Part shown: positions 54,744-64,000 of the stretch, one piece after another
Numbering within the stretch: the first letter of the stretch is position 1
Layout of the letters: each line of letters starts with the position of its first letter
Program-made: the position numbers and the translations under genes
Notes under the pieces: model-generated
What the model saw: only the letters and a program-made list of their open reading frames with translations
Database searches by the model: none
Told to the model about the DNA's origin: nothing
NCBI RefSeq assembly: GCF_028621895.1
Contig: NZ_CP117520.1
Span: 744,001 to 808,000, forward strand
Direction of reading: 5' to 3'
DNA: 64,000 nt
Origin: Acinetobacter sp. GSS19
Lineage (GTDB): Bacteria; Pseudomonadota; Gammaproteobacteria; Pseudomonadales; Moraxellaceae

Positions 54744-54974
54744 AAAATGATGTTTTTGGTGATGATTAATACAAGAACTAAGTGTCTGAGGATTTAGAGT
54801 GTATCTGATTTATAAATCGTTACATTTTACTTTTTATTCTAAATCCTTAAAAAAATTATGTATTTTAAGTAAATGAAAATATTGTAATTCATCTTTTGTG
54901 TTAAAGGCTTGTTGCTTTTTTATGCATTTGCTAAATTGCATCACATAACAACAATAACAAAGGAAGCTCTCACC
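54744..54974. other. AT-rich region before an unknown gene
   Basis: No gene or further porin sequence is recognised in these 231 bases. They should contain the promoter of the gene starting at 54975. Confidence 0.5.
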
Positions 54975-55472
54975 ATGACCTCACTCCATTCAACTGAATT
55001 TTCTCCTTTATTGGGTTTGCCGTTTTCGATTGCTCATGATGACCTCATTGCAGCGAAATCCAGCATTCAGTACTTCCGTTTTATTCAACAGTCTATGCGT
55101 CTGATTCAGCGTACCTATGCAAGTCTGCTTAAAACGGAACAGTTGGATAAAGCACAGCAACGTTTACAGCATCTACATCAGGCCATTCTGGATTTAACGG
55201 CACATCTCGATGGAGTCGAGAGCCAATGGTATCAGGACCTGATGAAATGGATGGATACCATCATGCGTGAAGCACATACCCATTTTTATATCCAGCATTA
55301 TTTGCTCAGTCTTGAGCAGGCTGCTGAGTCGAAATGTCCATTAGTGGTACAACAGTATGTGCAGCGCGGTTTGGATATCTTAATGACCGGGTTGGATGAT
55401 CTGTACGCAAATCATGCACTGTTGCAGCAATATCTACAGTTGCATGGCTGGAAAACAGCCAGTGGCTTATAA
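54975..55472 (+). CDS. Helical protein of unknown function
   Basis: This 165-residue protein is almost entirely alpha-helical, with Gln/Leu/His-rich segments (about 30-65, 70-105 and 110-160). There is no signal peptide, membrane helix or metal motif. ATG 54975 has AAAGGAAG upstream. It stands alone about 110 bases before pdxB on the same strand. No family is recognised. The shape suggests a four-helix bundle, but no function is proposed. Confidence 0.65.
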   Translation: MTSLHSTEFSPLLGLPFSIAHDDLIAAKSSIQYFRFIQQSMRLIQRTYASLLKTEQLDKAQQRLQHLHQAILDLTAHLDGVESQWYQDLMKWMDTIMREAHTHFYIQHYLLSLEQAAESKCPLVVQQYVQRGLDILMTGLDDLYANHALLQQYLQLHGWKTASGL

Positions 55473-55579
55473 GGAAACTGAGTGCAGGCCAGAGAAAATC
55501 CTACAATTCACCAACTGTGCCTAGTATCCATAAACCTGAAAAGTTATGATGCGATTTTCGAAGTTGTTGGATCACTGCA

Positions 55580-56647
55580 ATGAAAATTGTCGCGGATGAA
55601 AATCTGGCTTTTACCGAATATTTCTTTTCAGCGTTTGGAGAAATCCAGCAACGTCCCGGACGAACCTTAACCCATACGGATGTGCAAGATGCGCAGGCTT
55701 TACTGGTTCGTTCGGTGACACCCGTCAATCGTGCACTGATTCAAGATACGGCTTTACAGTTTGTGGGTAGTGCCACCATCGGTACGGATCATTTAGAGAT
55801 TCCTGCTTTACAACAACAGCAGATTCAGTGGGCCAATGCTGCGGGTTGTAATGCACAGGCAGTTGCCGAATATGTCATTACGGCTTTAAACCATGTTCGC
55901 CCGGAATTATTAAAAAATAAACCTGCCTTTACTTTAGGAATTGTCGGTCTGGGCAACGTGGGAACACGTCTGGCGAAAATGGTACAGTTACTGGGCTGGA
56001 ACGTGCTGGGCTATGATCCGTTGGTGTCGCGTGAACAGATCAATCAGGTTGAATTTGAACAGCTACTGACTGAAAGTGATGCGATTTCCATTCATGTGCC
56101 ACTGACCAAAACAGGGCCTTATCCAACCTATCATTTATTCGATACTCAAACTTTGGCAAAAATTCCGGCACAGACCATTCTAATTAATAGTGCACGTGGT
56201 CCGGTGATTGCTGAACAGGCTTTGTTAGACGATATTCAACGTACTCAGCGCACAGTGATTCTGGATGTGTTTGAACATGAACCGGTCATTTCAGCGCAGT
56301 TGCTGGATGCGGTTACGCTGGTCACACCGCATATTGCGGGCTACAGTCTGGAAGGCAAGGCACGTGGTACAGAAATGATTTATCAGGCTTTCTGTGCACA
56401 TTTTGGCTTTAGGGCAGATAAGCATTTTGAAAGCCAGTTACCTAACTGCAGCAATTTATTTGCCGGACAGAATTTACATGATGTGCTGATTCAGCATTTA
56501 TCTGAAATTTATGATATTGCCCGCGACGATGCTGCCCTGCGTGCCTGTTTAAAAGATGGTTTTGTGGAGCAGCCTGCTTTTGATCAGCTACGTAAGACTT
56601 ACCCGCTACGCCGTGAGTGGTCTGCTTATGGAGGACCACAGGCATGA
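55580..56647 (+). CDS. pdxB: Erythronate-4-phosphate dehydrogenase
   Basis: This 355-residue NAD-dependent D-2-hydroxyacid dehydrogenase carries out the second step of the DXP-dependent route to pyridoxal phosphate. The NAD motif is GIVGLGNVGTRLAKMVQLLG. Arg is in INSARGPVI, Glu in VFEHEPVIS and His in TPHIAGYSLEGK. The C-terminal PdxB dimerisation domain is present, somewhat shorter than in E. coli (378 residues). Its TGA overlaps the ATG of epmA. Confidence 0.94.
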   Translation: MKIVADENLAFTEYFFSAFGEIQQRPGRTLTHTDVQDAQALLVRSVTPVNRALIQDTALQFVGSATIGTDHLEIPALQQQQIQWANAAGCNAQAVAEYVITALNHVRPELLKNKPAFTLGIVGLGNVGTRLAKMVQLLGWNVLGYDPLVSREQINQVEFEQLLTESDAISIHVPLTKTGPYPTYHLFDTQTLAKIPAQTILINSARGPVIAEQALLDDIQRTQRTVILDVFEHEPVISAQLLDAVTLVTPHIAGYSLEGKARGTEMIYQAFCAHFGFRADKHFESQLPNCSNLFAGQNLHDVLIQHLSEIYDIARDDAALRACLKDGFVEQPAFDQLRKTYPLRREWSAYGGPQA

Positions 56648-57615
56648 TGGATTATCAACCGACTTGTGATCTGACCGCCATGCAGGCGCGGGCCAAAATG
56701 TATGCGCGGATTCGCCAGTTTTTTGCCGAGCGTAACGTGCTGGAAGTGGAAACTCCCATTTTATCGCAAGCGGGTGTGACGGATGTGCATTTGGCTTCGG
56801 TCGCAGCCCAGCGTCATGTGGCGGGGCAGTTGCAAACCCATTATTTACAGACTTCGCCCGAATTTGCCATGAAACGCTTGCTGGCCAGTGGCAGCGGACC
56901 GATTTATCAAATCTGTAAAGTATTCCGTGATGATGAGCATGGCCGCAAGCACAACAGTGAATTCAGCATGCTGGAGTGGTATCGCCCGGGTTTTAGCTTG
57001 AAAGAGCTGATGTTTGAAACGACGGATCTGCTATCTGTCTGTTTGCAAGAACGCTTTAGCGAGTTGCATCCGCTGGTGCTGAGTTATAAACATGCTTTTC
57101 AGGACCGTCTGAATATCAACCCTTTACAGGCGACGTTAAAACAGCTTAAAGACACTGCGAATCGGGTCGGACTGAATTTGGACTTGGGCGACGATCGTCT
57201 AGGTTATATTGATTTGTTATTTTCCCATTTTGTTGAGCCGAGTCTGGGATTCGATACTCCGGTTTTTCTGACCGACTTTCCACCTGAATTAGCGTCCTTG
57301 GCCAAAGTGAAGCAGGACCAAGATGGCGAATGGGTGGCTGCCCGTTTCGAGCTGTATATTGAGGGTTTGGAGCTTGCAAATGCCTATGATGAGCTTGTGG
57401 ATGCAGAGGTGTTGCGTCAGCGTTTTGAGCAGGATAACCAGCGCCGCGCTGACTTGGGGCTTAGCATCATGCCCGTGGATGAATATCTATTGGCGGCCTT
57501 ACCGCAGATGCCGGCAACCTCGGGAATTGCTTTGGGGCTGGATCGCTTATTGATGGTGGTGACGCAACAATCACGTCTAGATAAAGTCATTACTTTCCCG
57601 GCACATTTAGCCTAA
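56644..57615 (+). CDS. epmA: EF-P--(R)-beta-lysine ligase EpmA
   Basis: This 323-residue class II aminoacyl-tRNA synthetase-like enzyme attaches beta-lysine to elongation factor P. Motif 2 is IYQICKVFRDDEHGRKHNSE followed by FSMLEWYRPG, and motif 3 is SGIALGLDRLLMVV. The tRNA anticodon-binding domain of lysyl-tRNA synthetase is absent, as expected. The four-base ATGA overlap with pdxB implies coupling. epmB and efp are not in the window. Confidence 0.94.
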   Translation: MMDYQPTCDLTAMQARAKMYARIRQFFAERNVLEVETPILSQAGVTDVHLASVAAQRHVAGQLQTHYLQTSPEFAMKRLLASGSGPIYQICKVFRDDEHGRKHNSEFSMLEWYRPGFSLKELMFETTDLLSVCLQERFSELHPLVLSYKHAFQDRLNINPLQATLKQLKDTANRVGLNLDLGDDRLGYIDLLFSHFVEPSLGFDTPVFLTDFPPELASLAKVKQDQDGEWVAARFELYIEGLELANAYDELVDAEVLRQRFEQDNQRRADLGLSIMPVDEYLLAALPQMPATSGIALGLDRLLMVVTQQSRLDKVITFPAHLA

Positions 57616-57690
57616 GTAGTTCTGAAACGTTATTTTTAGTAGTATAAAGATTTACTGTGTTAAGTAGTTGGTTAAACAGGCAATTAGCGA

Positions 57691-57722
57691 AAAACAAAAT
57701 AAAGGGAGCAAACTGCTCCCTT
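57691..57722 (-). terminator. Terminator after ruvAB
   Basis: AAGGGAGCA (57702-57710) and TGCTCCCTT (57714-57722) pair around three bases. On the minus strand a T-rich tract follows. It lies 16 bases beyond the ruvB stop. Confidence 0.85.
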
Positions 57723-57737
57723 GATCATCAGCTAGGA

Positions 57738-58745
57738 TTACGCGTTTTTTGGCTCTGGTGGCGTCAGGCCAAATTGTAAATAGGCTTGGTTAGTGGCAAT
57801 GCGGCCACGTGCAGTACGCATGACATAACCTTGCTGAATCAGATAGGGTTCAATCACGTCTTCTAGTGTCCCGGAATCTTCCGCCATAGCCGCAGCCAAA
57901 GCTTCAACCCCAGCGGGTCCACCATCAAAACGCTCCAGTAGCATGCTCAGATAACGCCGGTCAAGCGTGTCGAGTCCGGATTTATCCACATTCAACATAT
58001 CCAGTGCACGCTGTGCCATGTCTTGGGTCACTTCTCCAGTACCTTTGACTTGCGCATAGTCTCGCACTCTGCGCAACAGGCGGTTGGCAATCCGCGGTGT
58101 ACCTCGCGAGCGACGTGCGACTTCCGTGGCACCTGCTGCGGTCATCGGTACATCCATCAGACTTGCAGAACGCGCGACAATATGGGTTAAATCTTCAACC
58201 GAATAAAACTCCAGGCGCTGCACAATTCCAAAACGATCCCGCAACGGAGAGGTGAGCAGACCGGCACGGGTGGTCGCAGCGACCAAAGTAAACGGGGGTA
58301 AATCCAGCTTAATCGAACGTGCGGCAGGACCTTCACCGATCATGATGTCCAGCTGGTAGTCTTCCATGGCTGGATACAGAATTTCTTCAATCACGGGTGA
58401 AAGGCGATGGATCTCATCAATAAACAGCACATCGCCTTCTTCGAGATTGGTCAGCATGGCCGCCAGATCACCGGCACGCTCCAGAACAGGCCCTGAGGTG
58501 GATTTGAGATTTCCTCCCATTTCCCGCGCAATAATATTGGCCAGGGTGGTTTTACCCAGACCCGGTGGACCAAAAATCAGGGTATGATCCAGTGCTTCAC
58601 CACGGCCACGCGCTGCGCCAATAAAAATTTCCATCTGTTCGCGTACCACAGGTTGACCAATATAGTCATCGAGTGAGGTCGGACGAATGGCACGATCAAA
58701 ATGATCTTCTGGGCGTTCAGTGCCCGTGATTAAACGGTCTTGCAT
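57738..58745 (-). CDS. ruvB: Holliday junction branch migration ATPase RuvB
   Basis: This 335-residue AAA+ motor forms hexamers that drive branch migration with RuvA. Walker A is [12 protein letters not shown], Walker B is LFIDEIHR, sensor 1 is in LVAATTRAG and the arginine finger region is [14 protein letters not shown]. The C-terminal winged helix ends [16 protein letters not shown]. Length agrees with E. coli (336). It follows ruvA by 7 bases; ruvC is not nearby. Confidence 0.97.
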   Translation of the reverse strand: MQDRLITGTERPEDHFDRAIRPTSLDDYIGQPVVREQMEIFIGAARGRGEALDHTLIFGPPGLGKTTLANIIAREMGGNLKSTSGPVLERAGDLAAMLTNLEEGDVLFIDEIHRLSPVIEEILYPAMEDYQLDIMIGEGPAARSIKLDLPPFTLVAATTRAGLLTSPLRDRFGIVQRLEFYSVEDLTHIVARSASLMDVPMTAAGATEVARRSRGTPRIANRLLRRVRDYAQVKGTGEVTQDMAQRALDMLNVDKSGLDTLDRRYLSMLLERFDGGPAGVEALAAAMAEDSGTLEDVIEPYLIQQGYVMRTARGRIATNQAYLQFGLTPPEPKNA

Positions 58746-58752
58746 ACAATAT

Positions 58753-59355
58753 TTACTTCATCATCGATTTAAGCGCAGCACGGATAATATCGGCAGATTC
58801 GGTGAAATCGCCCTTCGCTGCGGCAACGGCTTTTTGTGCTTCAGCAGGTTTATAGCCCAAGGATTGTAACGCTGCTTCAGCCTCGGCAACGGCGGAATTG
58901 GCGGTAAACTGGATTTGTGCAATGGTATTGGTATTCGAATTGCTGCCATGAGAAAGCGCTTTAAAACGATCACGTAATTCAATCAACAGACGCTCCGCGG
59001 TTTTTTTGCCGACCCCGGGGACTTTGATCAAGGTATTCACATCATCATGTTCAATACTGTGAATCAATAGATCAACACTCAAGGTGGATAAGATCCCGAG
59101 CGCCATTCTCGGACCAACACCGTTGACTTTTAATAAGGTTCGGAAAATAGTTTTTTCTTGTGCATCGCTAAAGCCAAACAGCTGCTGTGCATCTTCACGG
59201 ACCACCAAATGGGTCCACAAGGTGACTTTCTGGCCTTTTTGCAGCTGGCAAAAAGTCGATAGCGGTGTGTCAATTTCATAGCCGACGCCATTGACGTTCA
59301 ATAATACTGTCGGTGCTTCGAGTGCAAACACTTCACCGATTAAACAACCGATCAT
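58753..59355 (-). CDS. ruvA: Holliday junction DNA-binding protein RuvA
   Basis: This 200-residue protein has the N-terminal OB domain ([20 protein letters not shown]), two helix-hairpin-helix motifs ([16 protein letters not shown] and [16 protein letters not shown]), a flexible linker and the C-terminal three-helix RuvB-binding domain ([20 protein letters not shown]). It is the first gene of ruvAB. Confidence 0.96.
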   Translation of the reverse strand: MIGCLIGEVFALEAPTVLLNVNGVGYEIDTPLSTFCQLQKGQKVTLWTHLVVREDAQQLFGFSDAQEKTIFRTLLKVNGVGPRMALGILSTLSVDLLIHSIEHDDVNTLIKVPGVGKKTAERLLIELRDRFKALSHGSNSNTNTIAQIQFTANSAVAEAEAALQSLGYKPAEAQKAVAAAKGDFTESADIIRAALKSMMK

Positions 59356-59376
59356 TTGATTTCGATCTTCCTAAAA

Positions 59377-60717
59377 TTAGATAAATGCAACCCGACGTCC
59401 TTGCAGAACCTGAGCCAGTTCATAGGCTTGATGATCAGAAAATTTACTGATGATATCCAGCACTTGCATGATGTTCTGATAATGATTGTGCTGAAAATTG
59501 GCACCAAATTGCTGCAGGATGGACATGAGTCGCTGTTCTTTAAAGCTTAAAGACTTTTCTGGCAAGGTTAAAGGAATAAACGCATCTAAAATATGCTGCA
59601 AGCTCATATGTGCGACAATTTCCAGATCGGATTTCTGTCGATGCTCGAAAATTTTCTCTCGTGCCATATTTTTTGCACGCTGGATGCCAAGCGCAATATC
59701 GGGAGAGCAATACTGTAATAATCCCCCTTCGAGTCTCCCGGACAAAATTTCATAATGGTGTTTGGCAAATGCACTGGTGACTTCTTCAACGAGACGTTTC
59801 ATGACCCGGCCACGCAGTGCAGCAATTTTTTGCTGCCAGGTACTGTGTGGCAGATTTAATTCAGCAGGCAGACCATAATCACCGAGTAAATTCAGGAATA
59901 CCGGTTCAACCTCTTCATAACTCAGCATATGCAGAATAATGCCATCTTCGAGATCAATTAGCGCGTAACAAATGTCATCCGCCGCTTCCAGTAGATAGGT
60001 CAGAGGATGGCGGCAGTAGTGATAGTCTCCGAGCTGAATTAAACCCAATTGTTCAGCAATTTGTTGCAAAGTCTCTTTTTCCGACTGATAGCAGCCAAAT
60101 TTGGCTCGTTGATGTGACGGCCGATCACCTTGTGAGGCAATCGTTTTGGATAACCAGGGGTACTTGAGATAGGCGCCGAGAGTGGCATGGGTAAGACGCA
60201 TACCGCCATCATCTGGATGGTAATCAATTTTGGTGAGCAAGCGTAAGCCTTGTGCATTGCCTTCAAACTGGCGTACATCCGCTTCTTCTTCCGGGGAGAG
60301 TTCCTTCAGGAAATCACGGTGTGAAGCATCATCAAACCATTCACGAATGGCATATTCACCGGCATGACCAAACGGAGGATTGCCAATATCATGCGCCAGA
60401 CAGGCGGCCTGAATAATCGCCCCCACATCAGCCGGAGTAATCCACATCGGTAATTCTGTTTTGATTTTTTCCGCGGCCAGCATGCCGAGGGAACGGCCAA
60501 TACAGGACACTTCTAGAGAATGGGTGAGACGGGTATGGATGCCATCGTGCTGGGTTAAGGGGTGGACCTGGGTTTTACGGTTCAGTTGCCGGAAACTTTG
60601 CGAGAAAACAATACGATCATAATCTTTGTGAAAAGGACTGCGTGCCAGTTCATTACTACTTTTTTTACTGCCTAGACGAACCGCGGATAACAGTTCCAAC
60701 CAACGCATTTGGGTCAT
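59377..60717 (-). CDS. dgt: dGTPase-like deoxynucleoside triphosphate triphosphohydrolase
   Basis: This 446-residue HD-superfamily enzyme has metal ligands in HTRLTHSLEV (His), CLAHDIGNPPFGHAGE (His-Asp) and LEAADDICYALID (Asp). It would cleave dNTPs to the deoxynucleoside and triphosphate. The 446 residues are less than E. coli Dgt (505) and resemble the dGTPase-like class in other genera, so strict dGTP specificity is not certain. It lies 21 bases upstream of ruvA on the same strand and may share its transcript. Confidence 0.88.
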   Translation of the reverse strand: MTQMRWLELLSAVRLGSKKSSNELARSPFHKDYDRIVFSQSFRQLNRKTQVHPLTQHDGIHTRLTHSLEVSCIGRSLGMLAAEKIKTELPMWITPADVGAIIQAACLAHDIGNPPFGHAGEYAIREWFDDASHRDFLKELSPEEEADVRQFEGNAQGLRLLTKIDYHPDDGGMRLTHATLGAYLKYPWLSKTIASQGDRPSHQRAKFGCYQSEKETLQQIAEQLGLIQLGDYHYCRHPLTYLLEAADDICYALIDLEDGIILHMLSYEEVEPVFLNLLGDYGLPAELNLPHSTWQQKIAALRGRVMKRLVEEVTSAFAKHHYEILSGRLEGGLLQYCSPDIALGIQRAKNMAREKIFEHRQKSDLEIVAHMSLQHILDAFIPLTLPEKSLSFKEQRLMSILQQFGANFQHNHYQNIMQVLDIISKFSDHQAYELAQVLQGRRVAFI

Positions 60718-60915
60718 TTATTTATTCAATCGAAATAAAATTAGATCATGCCAAAATTTAATGACGATCTCTAGAGTGCAACGTCACAATATGTCGTGTA
60801 AAAGTAAACAAAAAGGTAAATGAGAATACTTTAAAAAATTCAATAAATTTATCTATTTACAGAAAGGGTGGGATGGTTGATCATGACAGTCATCCTATCA
60901 ATATGAGCAAGTATT

Positions 60916-61617
60916 GTGCGTCATTCTTATCATTTGGAAAAACATTTCCTTGAACGTGCGGGATGGTTGCGTGCTGCAGTTTTAGGTGCAAATGACGGAA
61001 TTATTTCCGTTACGAGTTTGGTGGTGGGGATGGCGGCGAGTGGTGCCAGCACACAAACCTTGTTAGTCACCTGTGTGGCCGGACTGATTTCTGGTGCTGC
61101 TTCCATGGCCGCTGGAGAATATATTTCCGTAAAGTCGCAGCAGGACATTGAAAAAAATGACCTGTTGATGGAAAGCCGTGCACTGGAACGGCATCCAGAA
61201 GAAGAATTACAAGAACTGAAACATATTTATATCGAGCGTGGTCTGGAACCTGAGTTGGCAGCGGAAGTTGCCAAACAGCTTACTGCGTATAACGCACTGG
61301 AAGCACATGCACGGGATGAGATCGGGATTATCGAACATACCGCAGCACAACCGTTACAGGCTGCAGGTTCCTCGGCCTTGGCCTTTACCGTGGGATCACT
61401 TTTTCCACTGGTGGCGATTTTACTGCTGCCTGAACAGGCGCTGGAACGAAGCATCATGCTGGTGGGCGTGATTACCTTGGGGCTGATGGGGGCCTTGGCC
61501 AGCTATGTAGGTGGTGTCAGTGCCTGGCGTGGTGCGATCCGGGTGATGATTTGGGGGGTGATCGCCATGCTATTTAGTTACTGGGTGGGCTCTTTGTTTC
61601 AGGTTGCACCAGTATAA
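60916..61617 (+). CDS. VIT1/CCC1-family metal transporter
   Basis: This 233-residue membrane protein has the family start ERAGWLRAAVLGANDGIISV. GAASMAAGEYISVKSQQDIE is the second helix and the metal-binding helix. Three further membrane helices occupy the C-terminal 90 residues. Family members move Fe2+ or Mn2+ out of the cytosol or into compartments. The start appears to be a GTG; no strong ribosome site is seen. It is a lone gene between dgt and purL. Confidence 0.85.
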   Translation: MRHSYHLEKHFLERAGWLRAAVLGANDGIISVTSLVVGMAASGASTQTLLVTCVAGLISGAASMAAGEYISVKSQQDIEKNDLLMESRALERHPEEELQELKHIYIERGLEPELAAEVAKQLTAYNALEAHARDEIGIIEHTAAQPLQAAGSSALAFTVGSLFPLVAILLLPEQALERSIMLVGVITLGLMGALASYVGGVSAWRGAIRVMIWGVIAMLFSYWVGSLFQVAPV

Positions 61618-61778
61618 TTTGAGCTAAATCGTTGTTTTTATTTGTTGGGTAGGAAAATGCCAGTTTTTTTCCTGCCCGAATCACTAGCTCAAAATGACCT
61701 TTCACAGTAGAATATGCGTTCTCTCTAAGTCACATTGCGGTAAGGTCCAAAAGACTTGCCCGTGGAGCCAAAATCAGC

Positions 61779-64000
61779 ATGTTTATCGTGGCCGGTGCAC
61801 CAGCACATTCTTCTTTTAAGAAAACTCAACTATTAACACGTTTAGCGTCAATTAGTTCTGTTCAATCAATAGAAAGCCAATGGGTTTATCTGTTTGATCA
61901 AGCGCTCAACGAGCAGCAACATCAATCTGCTTTACAGCTTTTGAACGATGGTACCGCTTTTGAACTGCGCCAGGCAGCGAGTGATGAAATCCAGATTCTG
62001 GTTACACCGCGTGTAGGTACGATTTCGCCGTGGTCTTCTAAAGCGACCGATATCTTCCAAAACTGTAACACCCCCGTACACCGTTTAGAACGCGGCGTGT
62101 TGTATACGCTTAAAGGCGTGACTGAGCTTTCTAAAGAAGTTTTACTGGCTTTACACGACCGCATGACAGAAAACGTGTTTAACCAGATTGACGATGCCAA
62201 GGCATTGTTCACTGAAACTGCACCGAAGCCTTTAAATGCGATTGATATTTTAGGTCAGGGCAAAGATGCTTTGGTGAAAGCCAATAATGAATTTGGCTTT
62301 GCTTTATCTGAAGAAGAAATTGATTATTTGACCCGTGCCTTTACTGAGCTAGGCCGTAACCCGAATGACATCGAATTGATGATGTTTGCGCAGGCCAACT
62401 CTGAGCACTGCCGTCACAAAATTTTTGGTTCTGAATGGACCATCGATGGTGAAAAACAGCCACTATCTTTGTTCCAGATGATTAAAAATACCTACAAAGA
62501 ATCACCAACAGATGTATTGTCAGCCTATAAAGACAACGCATCCGTGATTGTTGGTTATGACACCCAGCGTTTCTATCCAAAACAGGATGAAACTGGTCAT
62601 TATGTGTATAAATACAAGAGCCAAGCGGCTCACATCCTGATGAAGGTGGAAACGCACAACCACCCAACCGCGATTTCCCCATTTGCGGGTGCAGCAACCG
62701 GTTCAGGTGGTGAAATCCGTGATGAAGGTGCAACTGGTCGTGGTGGTAAGCCAAAAGCTGGTTTAACCGGTTTTACCGTATCCAACCTAAATATTCCTGG
62801 TTTTGAACAGCCATGGGAAGAAAATTACGGCAAGCCATCGCGTATGGCATCTCCGTTACAAATTATGATTGAAGGTCCGTTGGGTGGTGCTGCGTTTAAC
62901 AACGAATTTGGCCGTCCAAACCTGAACGGTTATTTCCGTACCTTTGAACAAAACGTTAATGGTGAAGTGAAAGGTTTCCATAAACCAATCATGATCGCCG
63001 GTGGTTACGGTAACATCCGTCCGGATCATGTAGAAAAAGACGCGATTCAGCCGGGTGATTTGCTGATCGTTCTGGGTGGTCCAGCGATGTTGATCGGTCT
63101 CGGTGGTGGCGCAGCGTCTTCTGTAGACAGCGGTACCATGGGTGAAAGCCTGGATTTCGCGTCAGTACAACGTGAAAACCCGGAAATGGAACGTCGTTGC
63201 CAAGAAGTGATTGATACCTGCTGGCGCATGGAAGACTTTAACCCAGTGGTTTCCATTCATGATGTGGGTGCCGGTGGTTTATCCAATGCGATGCCAGAAC
63301 TGGTTAATGATCATGAACTTGGTGCGATCCTAAACCTGCGCAAGATTCCTTCACTTGAGCCAGGCATGTCGCCAATGGAAATCTGGTCGAATGAAGCACA
63401 AGAACGTTATGTCTTGGCGATCCGTCCGGAATCTTTGGAACTATTTGAATCGATCTGTGCCCGTGAACGTTGTCCGTTTGCGGTGTTGGGTGAGGCGACT
63501 GAAGCTCGTCAATTAACCGTAAAAGATCCGTTGTTTAATAACAACCCGGTGGATATCCCGATGCAGGTGATGCTCGGTGGTACGCCACGCATGCAGCGTT
63601 CGTATGAAACCCAGCCACGTCAAGGCAATGACTTTGATGCAGCACAAGTGGATTTGAAAGATGCGATCTTCCGCGTGTTGAAAAACCCGACGGTTGCATC
63701 AAAATCCTTCCTGATCACCATTGGTGACCGTTCGATTACCGGTATGGTCGCACGTGACCAGTTTGTGGGCCGTTGGCAGGTGCCGGTTGCCGATGCTGCT
63801 GTGACCACAACGAGCTTGCAAGGTTTCACTGGTGAAGCCATGGCGATGGGTGAACGTCCACCAGTCGCTTTGTTGAATCCAGCTGCATCTGCACGTTTAG
63901 CCGTGGCAGAAGCCATTTCCAACATCATGTGTGCCAACATTGAACAGATCAGTGACATCAAATTGTCGGCGAACTGGATGGCCGCTGCAGGTCAGAAAGG
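61779..64000 (+). CDS. purL: Phosphoribosylformylglycinamidine synthase, 5' part (runs off the window)
   Basis: The frame opens at ATG 61779 ([20 protein letters not shown]) and has no stop before the right edge, giving about 740 of roughly 1280 residues. It is the large single-chain PurL, which makes FGAM from FGAR, glutamine and ATP in purine synthesis. The N-terminal domain, the linker with [20 protein letters not shown], the ATP-binding segment [20 protein letters not shown] and [17 protein letters not shown] are visible. The glutaminase domain lies beyond the window. Confidence 0.97.
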   Translation, partial: MFIVAGAPAHSSFKKTQLLTRLASISSVQSIESQWVYLFDQALNEQQHQSALQLLNDGTAFELRQAASDEIQILVTPRVGTISPWSSKATDIFQNCNTPVHRLERGVLYTLKGVTELSKEVLLALHDRMTENVFNQIDDAKALFTETAPKPLNAIDILGQGKDALVKANNEFGFALSEEEIDYLTRAFTELGRNPNDIELMMFAQANSEHCRHKIFGSEWTIDGEKQPLSLFQMIKNTYKESPTDVLSAYKDNASVIVGYDTQRFYPKQDETGHYVYKYKSQAAHILMKVETHNHPTAISPFAGAATGSGGEIRDEGATGRGGKPKAGLTGFTVSNLNIPGFEQPWEENYGKPSRMASPLQIMIEGPLGGAAFNNEFGRPNLNGYFRTFEQNVNGEVKGFHKPIMIAGGYGNIRPDHVEKDAIQPGDLLIVLGGPAMLIGLGGGAASSVDSGTMGESLDFASVQRENPEMERRCQEVIDTCWRMEDFNPVVSIHDVGAGGLSNAMPELVNDHELGAILNLRKIPSLEPGMSPMEIWSNEAQERYVLAIRPESLELFESICARERCPFAVLGEATEARQLTVKDPLFNNNPVDIPMQVMLGGTPRMQRSYETQPRQGNDFDAAQVDLKDAIFRVLKNPTVASKSFLITIGDRSITGMVARDQFVGRWQVPVADAAVTTTSLQGFTGEAMAMGERPPVALLNPAASARLAVAEAISNIMCANIEQISDIKLSANWMAAAGQK

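Noticed and set aside
61647..61677. Inverted repeat between the VIT-family gene and purL as a terminator
   Set aside because: The stem pairs well, but no T-run follows it on the plus strand, so it was not listed as a terminator.

Overview
The window looks like chromosomal DNA of an Acinetobacter species (Gammaproteobacteria, Moraxellaceae). The evidence is the moderate AT content, the pepP-ubiH-ubiI / ygfB / zapA / 6S RNA neighbourhood, a FimL-like twitching regulator beside nudC, a fused RNase HI-DnaQ protein and a SutA-like acidic protein. These are characters of the Acinetobacter/Pseudomonas side of the class. The species cannot be named from sequence alone. No insertion sequence, prophage or CRISPR array was seen.

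Layout. 1-4.1 kb: end of a type I secretion operon (TolC-like outer membrane protein, LapB-type ABC exporter, HlyD-type adaptor). 4.3-6.0 kb: a membrane diguanylate cyclase. 6.5-12.1 kb: 6S RNA, zapA and a coiled-coil gene on the minus strand, diverging from ygfB-pepP-ubiH-ubiI. 12.3-19.6 kb: sutA-like gene, rsmI, yraN, a BON lipoprotein, a hydrolase, nudC, fimL and the rnhA-dnaQ fusion. 19.8-29.9 kb: an MltD-like transglycosylase with eight C-terminal LysM repeats, the yejABEF peptide importer and an Old Yellow Enzyme. 30.0-33.6 kb: five identical tRNA-Glu genes around a hydrolase, an amino acid permease and a 50-residue membrane protein. 33.7-39.9 kb: rnt-pyrC, argG, a small membrane protein, fadH and tRNA-Ser.

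40.2-54.8 kb is the most interesting part. The plus strand carries badH-badI-aliB-aliA, the gene order of the Rhodopseudomonas cyclohexanecarboxylate genes, preceded by an acyl-CoA dehydrogenase and glutaryl-CoA dehydrogenase. The minus strand carries a crotonase, a 3-hydroxyacyl-CoA dehydrogenase, a thiolase and an IclR regulator, followed by ETF-ubiquinone oxidoreductase. Together they spell out a nearly complete route from cyclohexanecarboxylate through pimeloyl-CoA and glutaryl-CoA to central metabolism. A family of 15-bp palindromes of the form TTTCGT-N3-ACGAAA occurs at the promoters of this region and is the likely operator of the IclR protein. Just after aliA lies a decayed stretch that resembles the start of a DcaP-type outer membrane channel.

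55-64 kb is housekeeping: an unknown helical protein, pdxB-epmA, ruvAB, a dGTPase-like gene, a VIT-family transporter and the 5' part of purL, which runs off the right edge.
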